This document shows, in pieces, positions 9,685 to 18,874 of a stretch of 64,000 nt of DNA (the first letter of the stretch is position 1; each line of letters begins with the position of its first letter). The notes under the pieces were generated by a model. It was not told the DNA's origin. It saw only the letters and a program-made list of their open reading frames with translations, and searched no databases. The DNA comes from Pseudomonas sp. DG56-2 (lineage in GTDB: Bacteria; Pseudomonadota; Gammaproteobacteria; Pseudomonadales; Pseudomonadaceae), in NCBI RefSeq assembly GCF_004803755.1, contig NZ_CP032311.1, forward strand, positions 680,501 through 744,500, in the 5' to 3' direction. The position numbers were made by a program, and so were the translations under genes.

Positions 9685-10840
9685 GGGAGAGCTCCTGTTT
9701 CTGTAGTCCGAACGCCAGGTTGTCGGCACCCAGGCGCGGGGCGAGGGTGGTGGCGTGAGGTTTGTGGCCGTTGAAGAAAACCGGTTGTGGTACCAGCGGC
9801 AGTGCTGAACCTTCGGGCCGAATCAGCAGTTGGCGAACCTGCGCCTGCTCGCTTTCGGCAGCTTGAGCCAGGGTCCACACCGGAGACGACGGCACACCGG
9901 CATCGAGGAGAATGTCGCAAACCTGCTCGACGCTCAGTTGGCGGGTCCAGGCTTCGATTGCACGGCGCAGCGCTGGCTCGTTCAAGGTGCGTTGTGGGTC
10001 TGTGGCGAAGCGCTCATCGCTGGCGAGTTCAGGGGTGTTCATGCACTGGCAGAGGCGCTGGAACAGCTTGTTGCTTGCGACCGCGATCACTACCAGGCCG
10101 TCGGCAGCGCGGTAGGTATCAAAGGGTGTCGAGACCGGATGGCGGTTACCCACCAGTCCTGGTGTTACGCCGTTGGCGAACAACCCGGACAGGCCGGTCA
10201 TCTGCAGGCTGAACAGCACGTCGAACATGGCGACGTCGATGTATTGGGCCCCAGGTGCATGACGCTCACGAGCAAAAAGCGCGGAGCTGATTGCCCAGGC
10301 GGCATACACGCCGGCGCACAAGTCACCGATGGACTCGCCGCTGCGGGTCGGGCCTGTTGCGGCAAAACCGGTGACGCTCATCAGTCCGGACATTGCCTGG
10401 GCGACAATGTCGTAGGCCGGGTTGCTCGACAGCGGGCCGTGCTGACCGAAGCCGGAGATGCTCGCGTAAATCAGCTTCGGGTTGTATTGCTTGAGGGTGT
10501 CGAAATCGATGCCCAGGCGTTGGGTTACGCCGGGGCGGAAGTTCTCGACGACGACGTCGGCGTCACGCACCAGCTCATACAGGCGGGCACGCTCGGCACT
10601 GTCCTTGAAGTCGATCTCGACACTGCGTTTGCCTCGGTTGATCAGGCCGAAGTAGACACTCTCTCCGTCTTTGAACGGGCCCAGATGACGGCTGTCATCA
10701 CCGTGCCCGGGCACTTCGAACTTGATCACCTCGGCGCCAAGGTCCGCAAGCATTGCGGTGCAATGCGGGCCGGCCAGAACGCGACTCAGGTCGAGCACGC
10801 GCACGCCGTGGAGCTGTTGGGTGAATGGGCTGCTGGTCAT
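9674..10840 (-). CDS. CaiB/BaiF family (class III) CoA-transferase
   Basis: 388-aa family III CoA-transferase that moves CoA between carboxylic acids. The N-terminal GVRVLDLSRVLAGPHCTAMLADLGAEV region is diagnostic. IGDLCAG supplies the expected catalytic Asp (about residue 173), equivalent to Asp169 of formyl-CoA transferase. It sits 24 bp downstream of hutU and overlaps the acyl-CoA dehydrogenase. The pairing recalls carnitine metabolism (CaiB with CaiA), in which the product thioester donates CoA to the incoming acid so that no ligase is needed. By analogy this enzyme may exchange CoA between urocanoyl-CoA and imidazolepropionate. The substrates are inferred from context only. Confidence 0.9.
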   Translation of the reverse strand: MTSSPFTQQLHGVRVLDLSRVLAGPHCTAMLADLGAEVIKFEVPGHGDDSRHLGPFKDGESVYFGLINRGKRSVEIDFKDSAERARLYELVRDADVVVENFRPGVTQRLGIDFDTLKQYNPKLIYASISGFGQHGPLSSNPAYDIVAQAMSGLMSVTGFAATGPTRSGESIGDLCAGVYAAWAISSALFARERHAPGAQYIDVAMFDVLFSLQMTGLSGLFANGVTPGLVGNRHPVSTPFDTYRAADGLVVIAVASNKLFQRLCQCMNTPELASDERFATDPQRTLNEPALRRAIEAWTRQLSVEQVCDILLDAGVPSSPVWTLAQAAESEQAQVRQLLIRPEGSALPLVPQPVFFNGHKPHATTLAPRLGADNLAFGLQKQELSHEL

Positions 10841-10864
10841 GGTCCAAGCTCCTCGAAAGTGGGG

Positions 10865-12541
10865 TCAGGCCTTGCTGATCATCGGTAGGTTCAAGCCTTG
10901 TTCCTTGGCGCAGTCGATGGCGATCTGGTAACCGGCATCGGCGTGACGCATGACACCGGTGGCCGGGTCGTTGTGCAGGACGCGGGCGATACGCTCGGCC
11001 GCTTCGTCGGTACCGTCGCAGACGATGACCATGCCCGAGTGCTGGGAGAAGCCCATGCCCACGCCACCACCGTGGTGCAGCGAAACCCAGGTCGCGCCAC
11101 TGGCGGTGTTGAGCAGGGCGTTGAGCAGCGGCCAGTCGGAGACCGCATCGGAGCCGTCCTGCATGGCTTCGGTTTCGCGGTTAGGGCTGGCCACCGAACC
11201 CGAATCGAGGTGGTCGCGACCGATGACGATCGGCGCCGACAGCTCGCCGCTGCGCACCATTTCGTTGAACGCCAGGCCAAGCTTGGCGCGCAGGCCCAGG
11301 CCTACCCAGCAGATACGCGCTGGCAGACCCTGGAAGCTGATGCGCTCGCGGGCCATGTCCAGCCAGTTGTGCAGGTGGGCATCGTCGGGGATCAGTTCCT
11401 TGACCTTGGCGTCGGTCTTGTAGATGTCTTCGGCATTGCCCGACAGCGCGGCCCAGCGGAACGGACCGATACCCCGGCAGAACAGCGGACGGATGTAGGC
11501 CGGTACGAAGCCTGGGAAGTCGAAGGCATTGCTGACGCCTTCTTCCTTGGCCATCTGGCGGATGTTGTTGCCGTAGTCGAAGGTCGGCACGCCTTGCTTC
11601 TGGAACTCGAGCATGGCTTGGACATGAACGGCCATGGATTGTTTGGCCGCCTTGACCACGGCAGCAGGCTCGGTCTGGGCGCGGTCGCGGTACTGCTCCC
11701 AGGTCCAGCCGGCTGGCAGGTAGCCGTTGAGCGGGTCGTGGGCGCTGGTCTGGTCGGTGACCATGTCCGGGCGCACGCCACGCTTGACCAGTTCAGGCAG
11801 GATTTCTGCCGCGTTGCCCAGCAGGGCAATGGAGATGGCCTTGCCTTCGGCGGTGTACTGGGCGATACGCGCCAGGGCATCGTCGAGGTCCTTGGCTTGC
11901 TCGTCGACATAACGGCTGCTGAGGCGGAAATCGATACGGCTCTGCTGGCATTCGATGTTCAGCGAGCAGGCGCCGGCGAGGGTCGCGGCCAGTGGCTGGG
12001 CGCCGCCCATGCCGCCGAGGCCTGCGGTCAGTACCCACTTGCCCTGGAGGCTGCCGTTGTAGTGCTGGCGACCGGCTTCGACGAAGGTTTCGTAGGTGCC
12101 CTGGACGATGCCCTGGCTACCGATGTAGATCCAGCTGCCGGCTGTCATCTGGCCGTACATGGCCAGGCCCTTGGCATCCAGTTCGTTGAAGTGCTCCCAG
12201 TTGGCCCAGTGAGGCACCAGGTTGGAGTTGGCGATGAGCACGCGCGGGGCGTTGCTGTGGGTCTTGAACACGCCTACCGGCTTGCCCGACTGAACCAGCA
12301 GGGTTTCGTCATCGTTGAGGTTGGTCAGGCTCTCGACGATTTTGTCGTAGCACTCCCAGTTACGCGCGGCACGGCCAATGCCACCGTAGACCACCAGCTC
12401 TTTCGGGTTCTCGGCAACTTCCGGGTCGAGGTTGTTCATCAGCATGCGCAGGGGCGCTTCGGTCAGCCAGCTTTTGGCGGTAAGCGTGTTGCCGCGTGCT
12501 GCGCGGATTTCGACGTCGCGCTTGCGAGTACGGGTGGTCAT
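10865..12541 (-). CDS. hutU: Urocanate hydratase
   Basis: Converts urocanate to 4-imidazolone-5-propionate using tightly bound NAD+, the second step of histidine breakdown. The 558-aa protein closely resembles P. putida HutU throughout as I remember it, including [11 protein letters not shown] near the start, the long [16 protein letters not shown] nucleotide-binding region, [15 protein letters not shown] around the active-site Cys, and [14 protein letters not shown] chose the ATG at 12541 because GAGG lies 8 bases upstream of it but only 2 bases from the ATG at 12547. It heads an operon with CoA-transferase, acyl-CoA dehydrogenase and NCS1 permease. None of hutH, hutI, hutG or hutF is nearby, so this may be a second, specialised copy. 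Confidence 0.96.
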   Translation of the reverse strand: MTTRTRKRDVEIRAARGNTLTAKSWLTEAPLRMLMNNLDPEVAENPKELVVYGGIGRAARNWECYDKIVESLTNLNDDETLLVQSGKPVGVFKTHSNAPRVLIANSNLVPHWANWEHFNELDAKGLAMYGQMTAGSWIYIGSQGIVQGTYETFVEAGRQHYNGSLQGKWVLTAGLGGMGGAQPLAATLAGACSLNIECQQSRIDFRLSSRYVDEQAKDLDDALARIAQYTAEGKAISIALLGNAAEILPELVKRGVRPDMVTDQTSAHDPLNGYLPAGWTWEQYRDRAQTEPAAVVKAAKQSMAVHVQAMLEFQKQGVPTFDYGNNIRQMAKEEGVSNAFDFPGFVPAYIRPLFCRGIGPFRWAALSGNAEDIYKTDAKVKELIPDDAHLHNWLDMARERISFQGLPARICWVGLGLRAKLGLAFNEMVRSGELSAPIVIGRDHLDSGSVASPNRETEAMQDGSDAVSDWPLLNALLNTASGATWVSLHHGGGVGMGFSQHSGMVIVCDGTDEAAERIARVLHNDPATGVMRHADAGYQIAIDCAKEQGLNLPMISKA

Positions 12542-12610
12542 GGTCATTGCCTCATTCAGCGGTTGGTGAAAGGTGGTCAATCTCATGATGTACATATGAG
12601 CTTATACCAA

Positions 12611-12624
12611 CCTGTATGTACAAG
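12611..12624. promoter_or_regulatory. HutC operator upstream of hutU
   Basis: CCTGTATGTACAAG contains the TGTA-N2-TACA core of GntR/HutC-type operators and differs by one base from the symmetric CTTGTATGTACAAG. It lies 70 bp upstream of the hutU ATG, where a repressor would block the promoter. A second short palindrome, ATGTACAT, occurs at 12588-12595. The rest of the 388-bp gap between hutU and hutC is AT-rich (12660-12730), consistent with promoter DNA, and holds no gene I can support. Confidence 0.65.
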
Positions 12625-12929
12625 TAGGTGCAAGCAAGAGGCCAAAATCAGGTTTTGCAGGAAATGTAAAAGCGTAAAATTCTATAAATTAGTTATAAAA
12701 CAAAGAGATAGGTTTATTAAGATTTTAGGGGGACGTCACGAGATGCTGAAAAAGTTGTTGCAATTTCAGTGGTTGCGCAGAAAGGCGAGGGAGATTTCGT
12801 AACATTTCTGTAGGCTGAAAAAGCGAAATGTCACTTTTCTGCCATTTCAGGCTGCGTCAGTAACAGCGCGAACGCTTGTAATCTGAGGAGGGTTATCGAG
12901 CGACAGGCGGGGGTCGCTCGAACCTTGCT

Positions 12930-13682
12930 TCAGTTGCCGACCTTACCTTCCAGGCGATAGCGCGAACCTGGATAAACCAGGCGTGCACAGCCAACCTGGC
13001 CCTTTGCCGCCCAGGTGCGTCGACGAATCAACAGGCACGGCTCGTAGCGCTTGATTTGCAGCAACTTGCATTCGGCGGACTTGGCGTGAATGGACTCGAC
13101 CACATGTTCGCCTTCAGTCAGTGGTGCCAATTGGATCAGGTAGGCGTATGGGGTGACCTTGGTAAAATCTTGCTCTAGATAAGCCGGCGCTACCTCGGCA
13201 TTCACGAAGCGCTCTTCTATTTGTACGGGCACTTCGTTTTCGAAATGCACCAGCACCGAGTGGAACAAGCGCGTGATCCCTTCAAGCGGGAAGGGCATCG
13301 ATGCACGAGCGCGCTCGGGCATTTCTTCGAGCACGATCACTTCGCTGCGATGCTGATGGCCGCGGGCAGCAATTTCATCGGCAATATTGTGAATCTCAAA
13401 CAGTGCCGCACGGCCCTTGGGCTCCGCGACGAAAGTGCCGACACCCTGCGTACGTACCAATGCGCCCTCAATGGTCAACTCGCGCAGTGCCCGATTGATG
13501 GTCATGCGACTCACGCCCAGCACATTCAGCAGTTCGCTTTCCGACGGCAGCTTGGAGTTGGGCAGCCATACGCCGGCGCGAATCTTCTGCATGATGATTT
13601 GCTTGACCCGCGCGTACAGCGGCGAGGGGCTTTCGAGCGAGACCGACTCGAGAGATGCATTTTCCTCGTTGGATTTAGGCAC
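12930..13682 (-). CDS. hutC: HutC-type histidine utilization repressor (GntR family)
   Basis: 250-aa GntR/HutC regulator. A winged helix-turn-helix occupies about residues 20-90 (PLYARVKQIIMQKIRAGVW, LPSESELLNVLGVSRMTINRALREL). A UTRA ligand domain follows, with HNIADEIAARGHQH and the terminal SRYRLEGKV typical of HutC. HutC of Pseudomonas and Klebsiella binds urocanate, which releases it from DNA. The gene lies upstream of hutU on the same strand and a matching operator is present, so it should induce the operon when urocanate forms. The 382-bp gap to the divergent permease (13683-14064) shows no further HutC site and no gene. Confidence 0.92.
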   Translation of the reverse strand: MPKSNEENASLESVSLESPSPLYARVKQIIMQKIRAGVWLPNSKLPSESELLNVLGVSRMTINRALRELTIEGALVRTQGVGTFVAEPKGRAALFEIHNIADEIAARGHQHRSEVIVLEEMPERARASMPFPLEGITRLFHSVLVHFENEVPVQIEERFVNAEVAPAYLEQDFTKVTPYAYLIQLAPLTEGEHVVESIHAKSAECKLLQIKRYEPCLLIRRRTWAAKGQVGCARLVYPGSRYRLEGKVGN

Positions 13683-14064
13683 GTTGTTTCCTGATGTAAA
13701 AAAGAAATTGCTCCGACAAACGTGGAGCGGAGTTTACTCTGCTGTCGCCAATACGCCTATGCGTGCAGGAAGGGGCTCTCTGCGTTGCAGGTAAACCCGC
13801 ATTTTCGATCCATGAACCTTCTCAATCTGACGTCAGAACATTCCTACTTAACGAGTTGTCAGGATTTCAACGCTTTTTTCGCCTGGGTCCAAACCTCTCG
13901 ACGTGGCTCCAGCCGCGCTTGGTAATTGGCCCTAAAAAGTTATGCACACCCGGAAGACACTGCGTGAGCAGCCAAATTCGACGCCCGCGATTCGAGGGGG
14001 TCGAGGACCGACTGCTTCAAAAAATGCCTTTCAACCTAAAATAATAACGAATGGGGTGAGCAGC

Positions 14065-15495
14065 ATGTCCGTACCTCAACAAACCCAATCAGAAAGTTCC
14101 AACGGCGGCCTGCAATCCGGGCTGAAGCAACGTCACATGGCCATGATTGCGCTGGGTGGTGTCATTGGTGCCGGTCTGTTTGTCGGCAGCGGTGTGGTCA
14201 TCCAGTCGGCAGGGCCTGCAGCGCTGATTTCATTCATGGTCACCGGCGTACTGGTCATCCTGATCATGCGCATGCTCGGCGAAATGGCCTGTGCTTTACC
14301 GGCGGTTGGGTCCTTCTACGAATATGCACGCATGGCCTGGGCCGACAGTCCACAGACAAGCCAATTGGCCGGTTTTCTCACCGGTTGGATGTATTGGTAC
14401 TTCTGGGTAATTGTCGTCGCCGTCGAAGCGGTGGCCGGTGCTTCACTCATTCAGTTTTGGATGCCGGATGTACCGGCCTGGGCCATCAGCTTAGTGCTGA
14501 TGATAATTCTGACATTCACTAACTTGTGCTCGGTGGCGTCCTTCGGTGAATTCGAGTTCTGGTTTTCTTCGATCAAGGTCGCAGCAATCCTGGTCTTTCT
14601 CTTGCTCGGTGGGTTGTATCTGCTTGGCATGTGGCCGACCGAAACCCATCACGGCTTGAGTTCGATGTTGAGCAATGGCGGCTTCATGCCCAACGGCATC
14701 GGGCCGGTGTTGACCGGTGCAGTGGCCGCGACCGGGTTCTATTTCGGGGCCGAGATCGTCACCGTGGCTGCTGCAGAGTCCTCCGACCCGGTTCGCTCGG
14801 TCGCGCGGGCAACCAATTCGGTGATTACCCGCGTGCTGTTCTTCTACGTCGGGTCGATCCTGCTGGTGGTCACGCTGGTACCGTGGAACTCACCTGCGAT
14901 GCTCACGCCTTACTCCAGTGCGCTTGCCGCCATGGGCTTCGGTTGGACCGCGCACGTGATGAATGCGATCGTGTTGACGGCAGTGTTGTCTTGCCTCAAT
15001 TCGGGCATCTACGCGTCTTCGCGCATGCTGTTCGCGTTGACCAAACGCGGTGATGCACCGCGGGGCCTGGCCAAGCTGTCTTCGAAGGGCGTTCCGCGTC
15101 GGGCGATCTTTTTCGGTACGCTGTTCGGCTATCTGTCGGTGGTCATGTCGTACGTATCGCCGGACACCATCTTCGCCTTTTTGGTCAACTCCTACGGCAC
15201 CGTGGCGATCTTCGTCTACGTGTTGATCGCGCTGTCTCAGCTGCGCTTGCGCGCCAAGTTGGAGCGTGAGGCGCCGGAGAAACTCAAAGTGCGGATGTGG
15301 TGTTATCCCTACCTGACCTACGTTGCCATCATTGGCATGCTCGGTATCGTCACCGGCATGGCGTTCATACCTGAGCAACGCATGCCGCTGGCATTGGGCG
15401 TGGTCAGTCTGGCGATTCTGTTGTTGGCGTTCCTCAGTCGCAGCATCTGGCGGCGGCTCAAAGGCCTGCCGGCAGTTGTACCGGTGAGTAGCTAA
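14065..15495 (+). CDS. APC-superfamily amino acid permease (AAT/GabP-like)
   Basis: 476-aa inner-membrane amino acid:proton symporter with about twelve transmembrane helices. The start of helix 1 (HMAMIALGGVIGAGLFVGSG) and the following PAALISFMVTGVLVILIMRMLGEMA are characteristic of the amino acid transporter (AAT) family that includes GabP, AroP and HisP-type carriers. The ATG follows GGGGTGAG at good spacing; an in-frame ATG 123 bp upstream would add a non-homologous tail. It is divergent from hutC, so import of histidine or a related amino acid is possible. GABA or another substrate is equally compatible. Confidence 0.87.
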   Translation: MSVPQQTQSESSNGGLQSGLKQRHMAMIALGGVIGAGLFVGSGVVIQSAGPAALISFMVTGVLVILIMRMLGEMACALPAVGSFYEYARMAWADSPQTSQLAGFLTGWMYWYFWVIVVAVEAVAGASLIQFWMPDVPAWAISLVLMIILTFTNLCSVASFGEFEFWFSSIKVAAILVFLLLGGLYLLGMWPTETHHGLSSMLSNGGFMPNGIGPVLTGAVAATGFYFGAEIVTVAAAESSDPVRSVARATNSVITRVLFFYVGSILLVVTLVPWNSPAMLTPYSSALAAMGFGWTAHVMNAIVLTAVLSCLNSGIYASSRMLFALTKRGDAPRGLAKLSSKGVPRRAIFFGTLFGYLSVVMSYVSPDTIFAFLVNSYGTVAIFVYVLIALSQLRLRAKLEREAPEKLKVRMWCYPYLTYVAIIGMLGIVTGMAFIPEQRMPLALGVVSLAILLLAFLSRSIWRRLKGLPAVVPVSS

Positions 15496-15507
15496 GCGTC
15501 ACACCCC

Positions 15508-15568
15508 GCTCTCGTGTGTTCGGCCAAACCGTTCAGTGATTGAACGGTTTGGCCGAACACACGAGAGC
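15508..15568. terminator. Bidirectional hairpin between converging permease and cobT
   Basis: A perfect 28-bp inverted repeat (15508-15535 and 15541-15568) with the 5-nt loop GTGAT sits between two converging genes, 12 bp after the permease stop and 28 bp from the cobT stop. There is no strong T-run on either side. Position and symmetry suit a shared transcription stop, although the stem is unusually long. Confidence 0.7.
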
Positions 15569-15595
15569 AGTGGCGCTCTGTTTCGTGATGGGACG

Positions 15596-17323
15596 TTACG
15601 GGTGACCTTTGAGCAAGCGCAGGACTTCATCGAATACCGCGTTGTCCAAGCTACGCGATAGATCCAGCTCAAGGCTGCGGCGATAGTAAGCGCTCAGGTC
15701 CAGACCCACGCCAAGGGCGTACAACTCAACATTCCCCTCTTGTTCGATCTGTCGCGCCACTTGTTTGAGGTGCAGGTCGAGGATGTCTTGCTGATTGGTT
15801 TGGTGGGTGGCGCTGTCCATCGGACAGCCATCGCTGATGACGATCAGGATGCGTCGCCGGGCTTCGCGCTGCAGCAGCCGCTGACGTGCCCAGAGAAGCG
15901 CTTCACCATCGATGCCTTCGCGAAAAAGATCAGATTTGAGCAATGCGGCAATGCTTGGTCGGGCGCGACGCCACGACGTTTCGGCATTCTTGTAGACCAC
16001 ATGACTCAGCTCGTTGAGCCTGCCCGGATTGGCTGGCTGACCCAGGGCGCGCCAGCGCTTCAACGGACGTCCGCCGTTCCATTGGCCAGTGGTGAAACCC
16101 AGGATTTCACTGCGAGCCCCCGCCAATTCCAATGCGCGAGAAAAGGCGTCAGCCAGCAAGGCGATGCTTTCGATATGGTTGCGCATGGAGCCGGAATTGT
16201 CGATCAACAGGGTGACCAGGCAATCACTGTGCGGACGCTCCAGCTCGTGGCGAAAAATCTCGCGTTGCTCCGGGCTGATGATCAGCCGACTGAGTCGGCC
16301 TGCATCGATCTGCCCTTCGGTTTGGGCAAACGCCCAACCGTCGCGACGAGGCGCAGCCAGCAGGGTACCCAGACGCTTGGCCAGGCGTGGCAGATTGAGG
16401 CCCTGAGCCGCCAGGCGACGGTCCAGGCGCTGGCGCAGCTCGCGCAACAGATCGGGGCGCACCAGGCTGGTGGCGTCATGCTCGCAATCGTGCTCGCGGC
16501 TGAATACTTGATAGGAAAAGGTGTCGTTGCTGCCGCGTGGATTACCGTGGGTATCGCCGCTGCTGCTGATCTCTCCTTCGCCATCCTGATCCACATCCAA
16601 TAGCAGTGCGAAGGCCAGATGCACCTTTTCGACGACTTCCGAGGCGTTGCTCTCGTCGTCGCCGAGCCGTTCGGTGTCCAGGTCCTCGATCAACGCCTGT
16701 ACCTTGGTGGCAATCAGCAGGGCATGCTCAGTGAACGCTGGTTGATCCTGTCGGCAGCGGCGCATCAGACCGAAGGCGGCGCCGAAGTGGCCGAGCAGGC
16801 TCAGGCGCGGCGCTTCAATGAGCATTTCCGTTTGTTCACCGGCGCGGCCGCCACACAGCAGAATCCAGCTCATTTGCGCCAGGGTGAACAGCAGCAGACC
16901 TATGTGCCCTTCGGTGTGCCCGGCGTCGAGAAACTGCTGGCTCCACTGCTCGAAGCGCCGCAGCATGTTGCGCCGTGCACCGGGATGACAGTCGGCTACC
17001 AACGACTCGACGCGCAGTTGCTCAAGTAACTCGAACACCAGGCGGGCGATGGGCTGCGTTGGAAGAACCTGACGCACCAGCGCCTGGTCACTGTGTTTCA
17101 GGCGCAGCGCCAAGCTATCTGCCACGCCGCGCCAGGCGAGGCTTTCATCGTGTTCCGGGTTGGGGTGCAGGTGCGGGGCGTGGACCGGAAAGTAGCGTTC
17201 CTGGACTTCCAGGCGACCGCCGCGATAGCGCACGCGCCGCTCGCCGGAAAGCGCCCGCAGCGTCGCCGCGCAGAGCTCTTCAAGTTGTTGCTGACGTTTC
17301 TCGCGGCGTAGCGGAGGGGTCAT
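15596..17323 (-). CDS. cobT: Cobaltochelatase CobT subunit
   Basis: Subunit of the aerobic cobalt chelatase (CobN-CobS-CobT), which inserts Co2+ into hydrogenobyrinic acid a,c-diamide during B12 synthesis. The 575-aa protein ends in a von Willebrand A domain with an intact MIDAS motif (LLIDNSGSMRNH, about residue 370) and a later VISDGCPMD. An acidic linker (DVDQDGEGEISSSGD) precedes it, as in other CobT proteins. The chosen ATG has GGAGGGG-type sequence nearby on the coding strand. cobS lies 16 bp upstream on the same strand. No cobN is nearby; the large subunit is presumably elsewhere. Confidence 0.88.
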   Translation of the reverse strand: MTPPLRREKRQQQLEELCAATLRALSGERRVRYRGGRLEVQERYFPVHAPHLHPNPEHDESLAWRGVADSLALRLKHSDQALVRQVLPTQPIARLVFELLEQLRVESLVADCHPGARRNMLRRFEQWSQQFLDAGHTEGHIGLLLFTLAQMSWILLCGGRAGEQTEMLIEAPRLSLLGHFGAAFGLMRRCRQDQPAFTEHALLIATKVQALIEDLDTERLGDDESNASEVVEKVHLAFALLLDVDQDGEGEISSSGDTHGNPRGSNDTFSYQVFSREHDCEHDATSLVRPDLLRELRQRLDRRLAAQGLNLPRLAKRLGTLLAAPRRDGWAFAQTEGQIDAGRLSRLIISPEQREIFRHELERPHSDCLVTLLIDNSGSMRNHIESIALLADAFSRALELAGARSEILGFTTGQWNGGRPLKRWRALGQPANPGRLNELSHVVYKNAETSWRRARPSIAALLKSDLFREGIDGEALLWARQRLLQREARRRILIVISDGCPMDSATHQTNQQDILDLHLKQVARQIEQEGNVELYALGVGLDLSAYYRRSLELDLSRSLDNAVFDEVLRLLKGHP

Positions 17324-17339
17324 GGGGGTCTTCCTGTGT

Positions 17340-18320
17340 TCAGGCCAGTGCCAGCAAGGGGAACGCCGACTCAGCCAGCTCCTGGTCGAAACAGCGTTGG
17401 TAGTATTCGGCGACGATCGGCCGCTCTGCTTCATCGCATTTGTTGAGGAACGACAGGCGGAAGGCCAGCGCCGGGTCGCTGAAAATTTCCATGTTCTCCG
17501 CCCAGGAAATTACGCAGCGCGGCGACATCAGCGTCGACAGGTCGCCGCTGGCGAAGCCTTGGCGGGTCAGGTCGGCCACTGCCACCATTTGCCTGAGCAG
17601 ATCTTCGCCATGGCGGGCGAGCAAATGCGGCACCCGTGCAGCGACGATGGCAACTTCTTCAGCCTGCGGCAGGTAGTTCAGGGTGGCGACAATGTTCCAG
17701 CGATCCAGCTGCGCCTGATTGAGCACCTGAGTGCCGTTGTAAAGCCCATTCAAGTTGCCCAGGCCAACGGTGTTGGCGGTGGCGAACAAGCGGAATGAGG
17801 GGTGCGGATGGATCACCAGATTCTGGTCGAGCAGATTGAGCTTTCCGTCGCGCTCGAGAATGCGCTGAATGACAAACATGACATCCGGACGGCCAGCGTC
17901 GTATTCATCGAAGATCAGCGCCATGGGCCGGCGCAGTGCCCAGGGCAAGATGCCTTCCTGGAACTCGGTGACCTGCTTGCCGTCGCGAAGGACGATGCCG
18001 TCTTTGCCGATCAGGTCCAGGCGACTGATGTGTCCGTCCAGGTTGACCCGGGTGCACGGCCAGTTGAGCCTTGCCGCGACCTGTTCGATATGGGTCGACT
18101 TGCCGCTGCCGTGCAGGCCTTGCAGCATCACTCGGCGATTACGGGTGAAACCCGCGAGAATCGCCAGGGTGACCTCCGGGTTGAAACGATAGGCCGCGTC
18201 GATCTGCGGCACATGTTCGTTGGGCGTGAGGAATGTCGGCACGCGCATGTTGGAATCGATGCCGAACAACTCCCGGACAGGGACCAGGCGGCTGGCAGGT
18301 TCGAAGTTCAGATCGGTCAT
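17340..18320 (-). CDS. cobS: Cobaltochelatase CobS subunit (AAA+ ATPase)
   Basis: ATPase subunit of the aerobic cobalt chelatase; it forms AAA+ rings with CobT that energise metal insertion by CobN. In 326 aa the Walker A motif is GLHGSGKST (residues 68-76), Walker B is ALIFDEYDAG (about 133-142), and the sensor region is FRLFATANTVG. The N-terminal PNEHVPQIDAAYRFNPEVTLAIL is highly typical of CobS. It is co-transcribed with cobT. The 217-bp gap before the next rightward gene (18321-18537) shows no feature I can support. Confidence 0.92.
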   Translation of the reverse strand: MTDLNFEPASRLVPVRELFGIDSNMRVPTFLTPNEHVPQIDAAYRFNPEVTLAILAGFTRNRRVMLQGLHGSGKSTHIEQVAARLNWPCTRVNLDGHISRLDLIGKDGIVLRDGKQVTEFQEGILPWALRRPMALIFDEYDAGRPDVMFVIQRILERDGKLNLLDQNLVIHPHPSFRLFATANTVGLGNLNGLYNGTQVLNQAQLDRWNIVATLNYLPQAEEVAIVAARVPHLLARHGEDLLRQMVAVADLTRQGFASGDLSTLMSPRCVISWAENMEIFSDPALAFRLSFLNKCDEAERPIVAEYYQRCFDQELAESAFPLLALA

Positions 18321-18537
18321 GAATATCGCCTTTGAGGGCCGGAAAGGAAGTCTTGATTCTAGGAGTGGCGCTGGTGCGGGGGAGGGGCCAGTTACCGCAG
18401 CTGAATGCGGCCAGTGGTGCCTGGCGCCATGTTCAGGTGAAAACTGGCCCTATGGTCCAGGAACAAGGCGGCTAAGGATGGGTCCGTTAGTCAAGCGCAT
18501 GGCGGTTGCCGCCGAACAATCTCGAGAGGTCTACCTG

Positions 18538-18786
18538 ATGTCCGCCGTTACCCTGACGATTACCCTGGATCCGCAACTTCTTGAACTGTTTCGCCGTTAC
18601 CAGGCGCACACCCAGGTCACTCCGGAATATTACGTCGACGAACTGCTGGCGCGGACCCGGCCAACCCTGCAGGCGGTGGTCGAGGCACTGGACGAAGCCG
18701 CTGGAGATCCCGAGGCGTTGGCCCAATTGTTTGGGCGCAGGATGGCTAATTTGATGCAGCCGTCGAGTGATCAGGCCAGTGCCTGA
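18538..18786 (+). CDS. Small conserved hypothetical protein (ribbon-helix-helix-like)
   Basis: 82-aa protein with an ATG behind GAGAGG. The first segment alternates like a beta strand (VTLTITLDPQL). A helix-turn-helix stretch (LLELFRRYQAHTQVTPEYYVDELLART) and an acidic C-terminal tail follow. This resembles Arc/CopG ribbon-helix-helix proteins, but I cannot confirm the fold or a function. No toxin partner is adjacent, so a toxin-antitoxin role is not supported. Confidence 0.55.
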   Translation: MSAVTLTITLDPQLLELFRRYQAHTQVTPEYYVDELLARTRPTLQAVVEALDEAAGDPEALAQLFGRRMANLMQPSSDQASA

Positions 18787-18874
18787 AAGCCAATGGTCGA
18801 CGCCTGTTTGAAGGGCCGGTGAAGCCTGGGCTCGTCAGAAGTTGTTGGCTTCTGCGAGCCTCAGTGAACAGGGG

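Noticed and set aside
18538..18786. Toxin-antitoxin antitoxin
   Set aside because: The ribbon-helix-helix-like pattern is suggestive, but no toxin-sized partner gene is adjacent.
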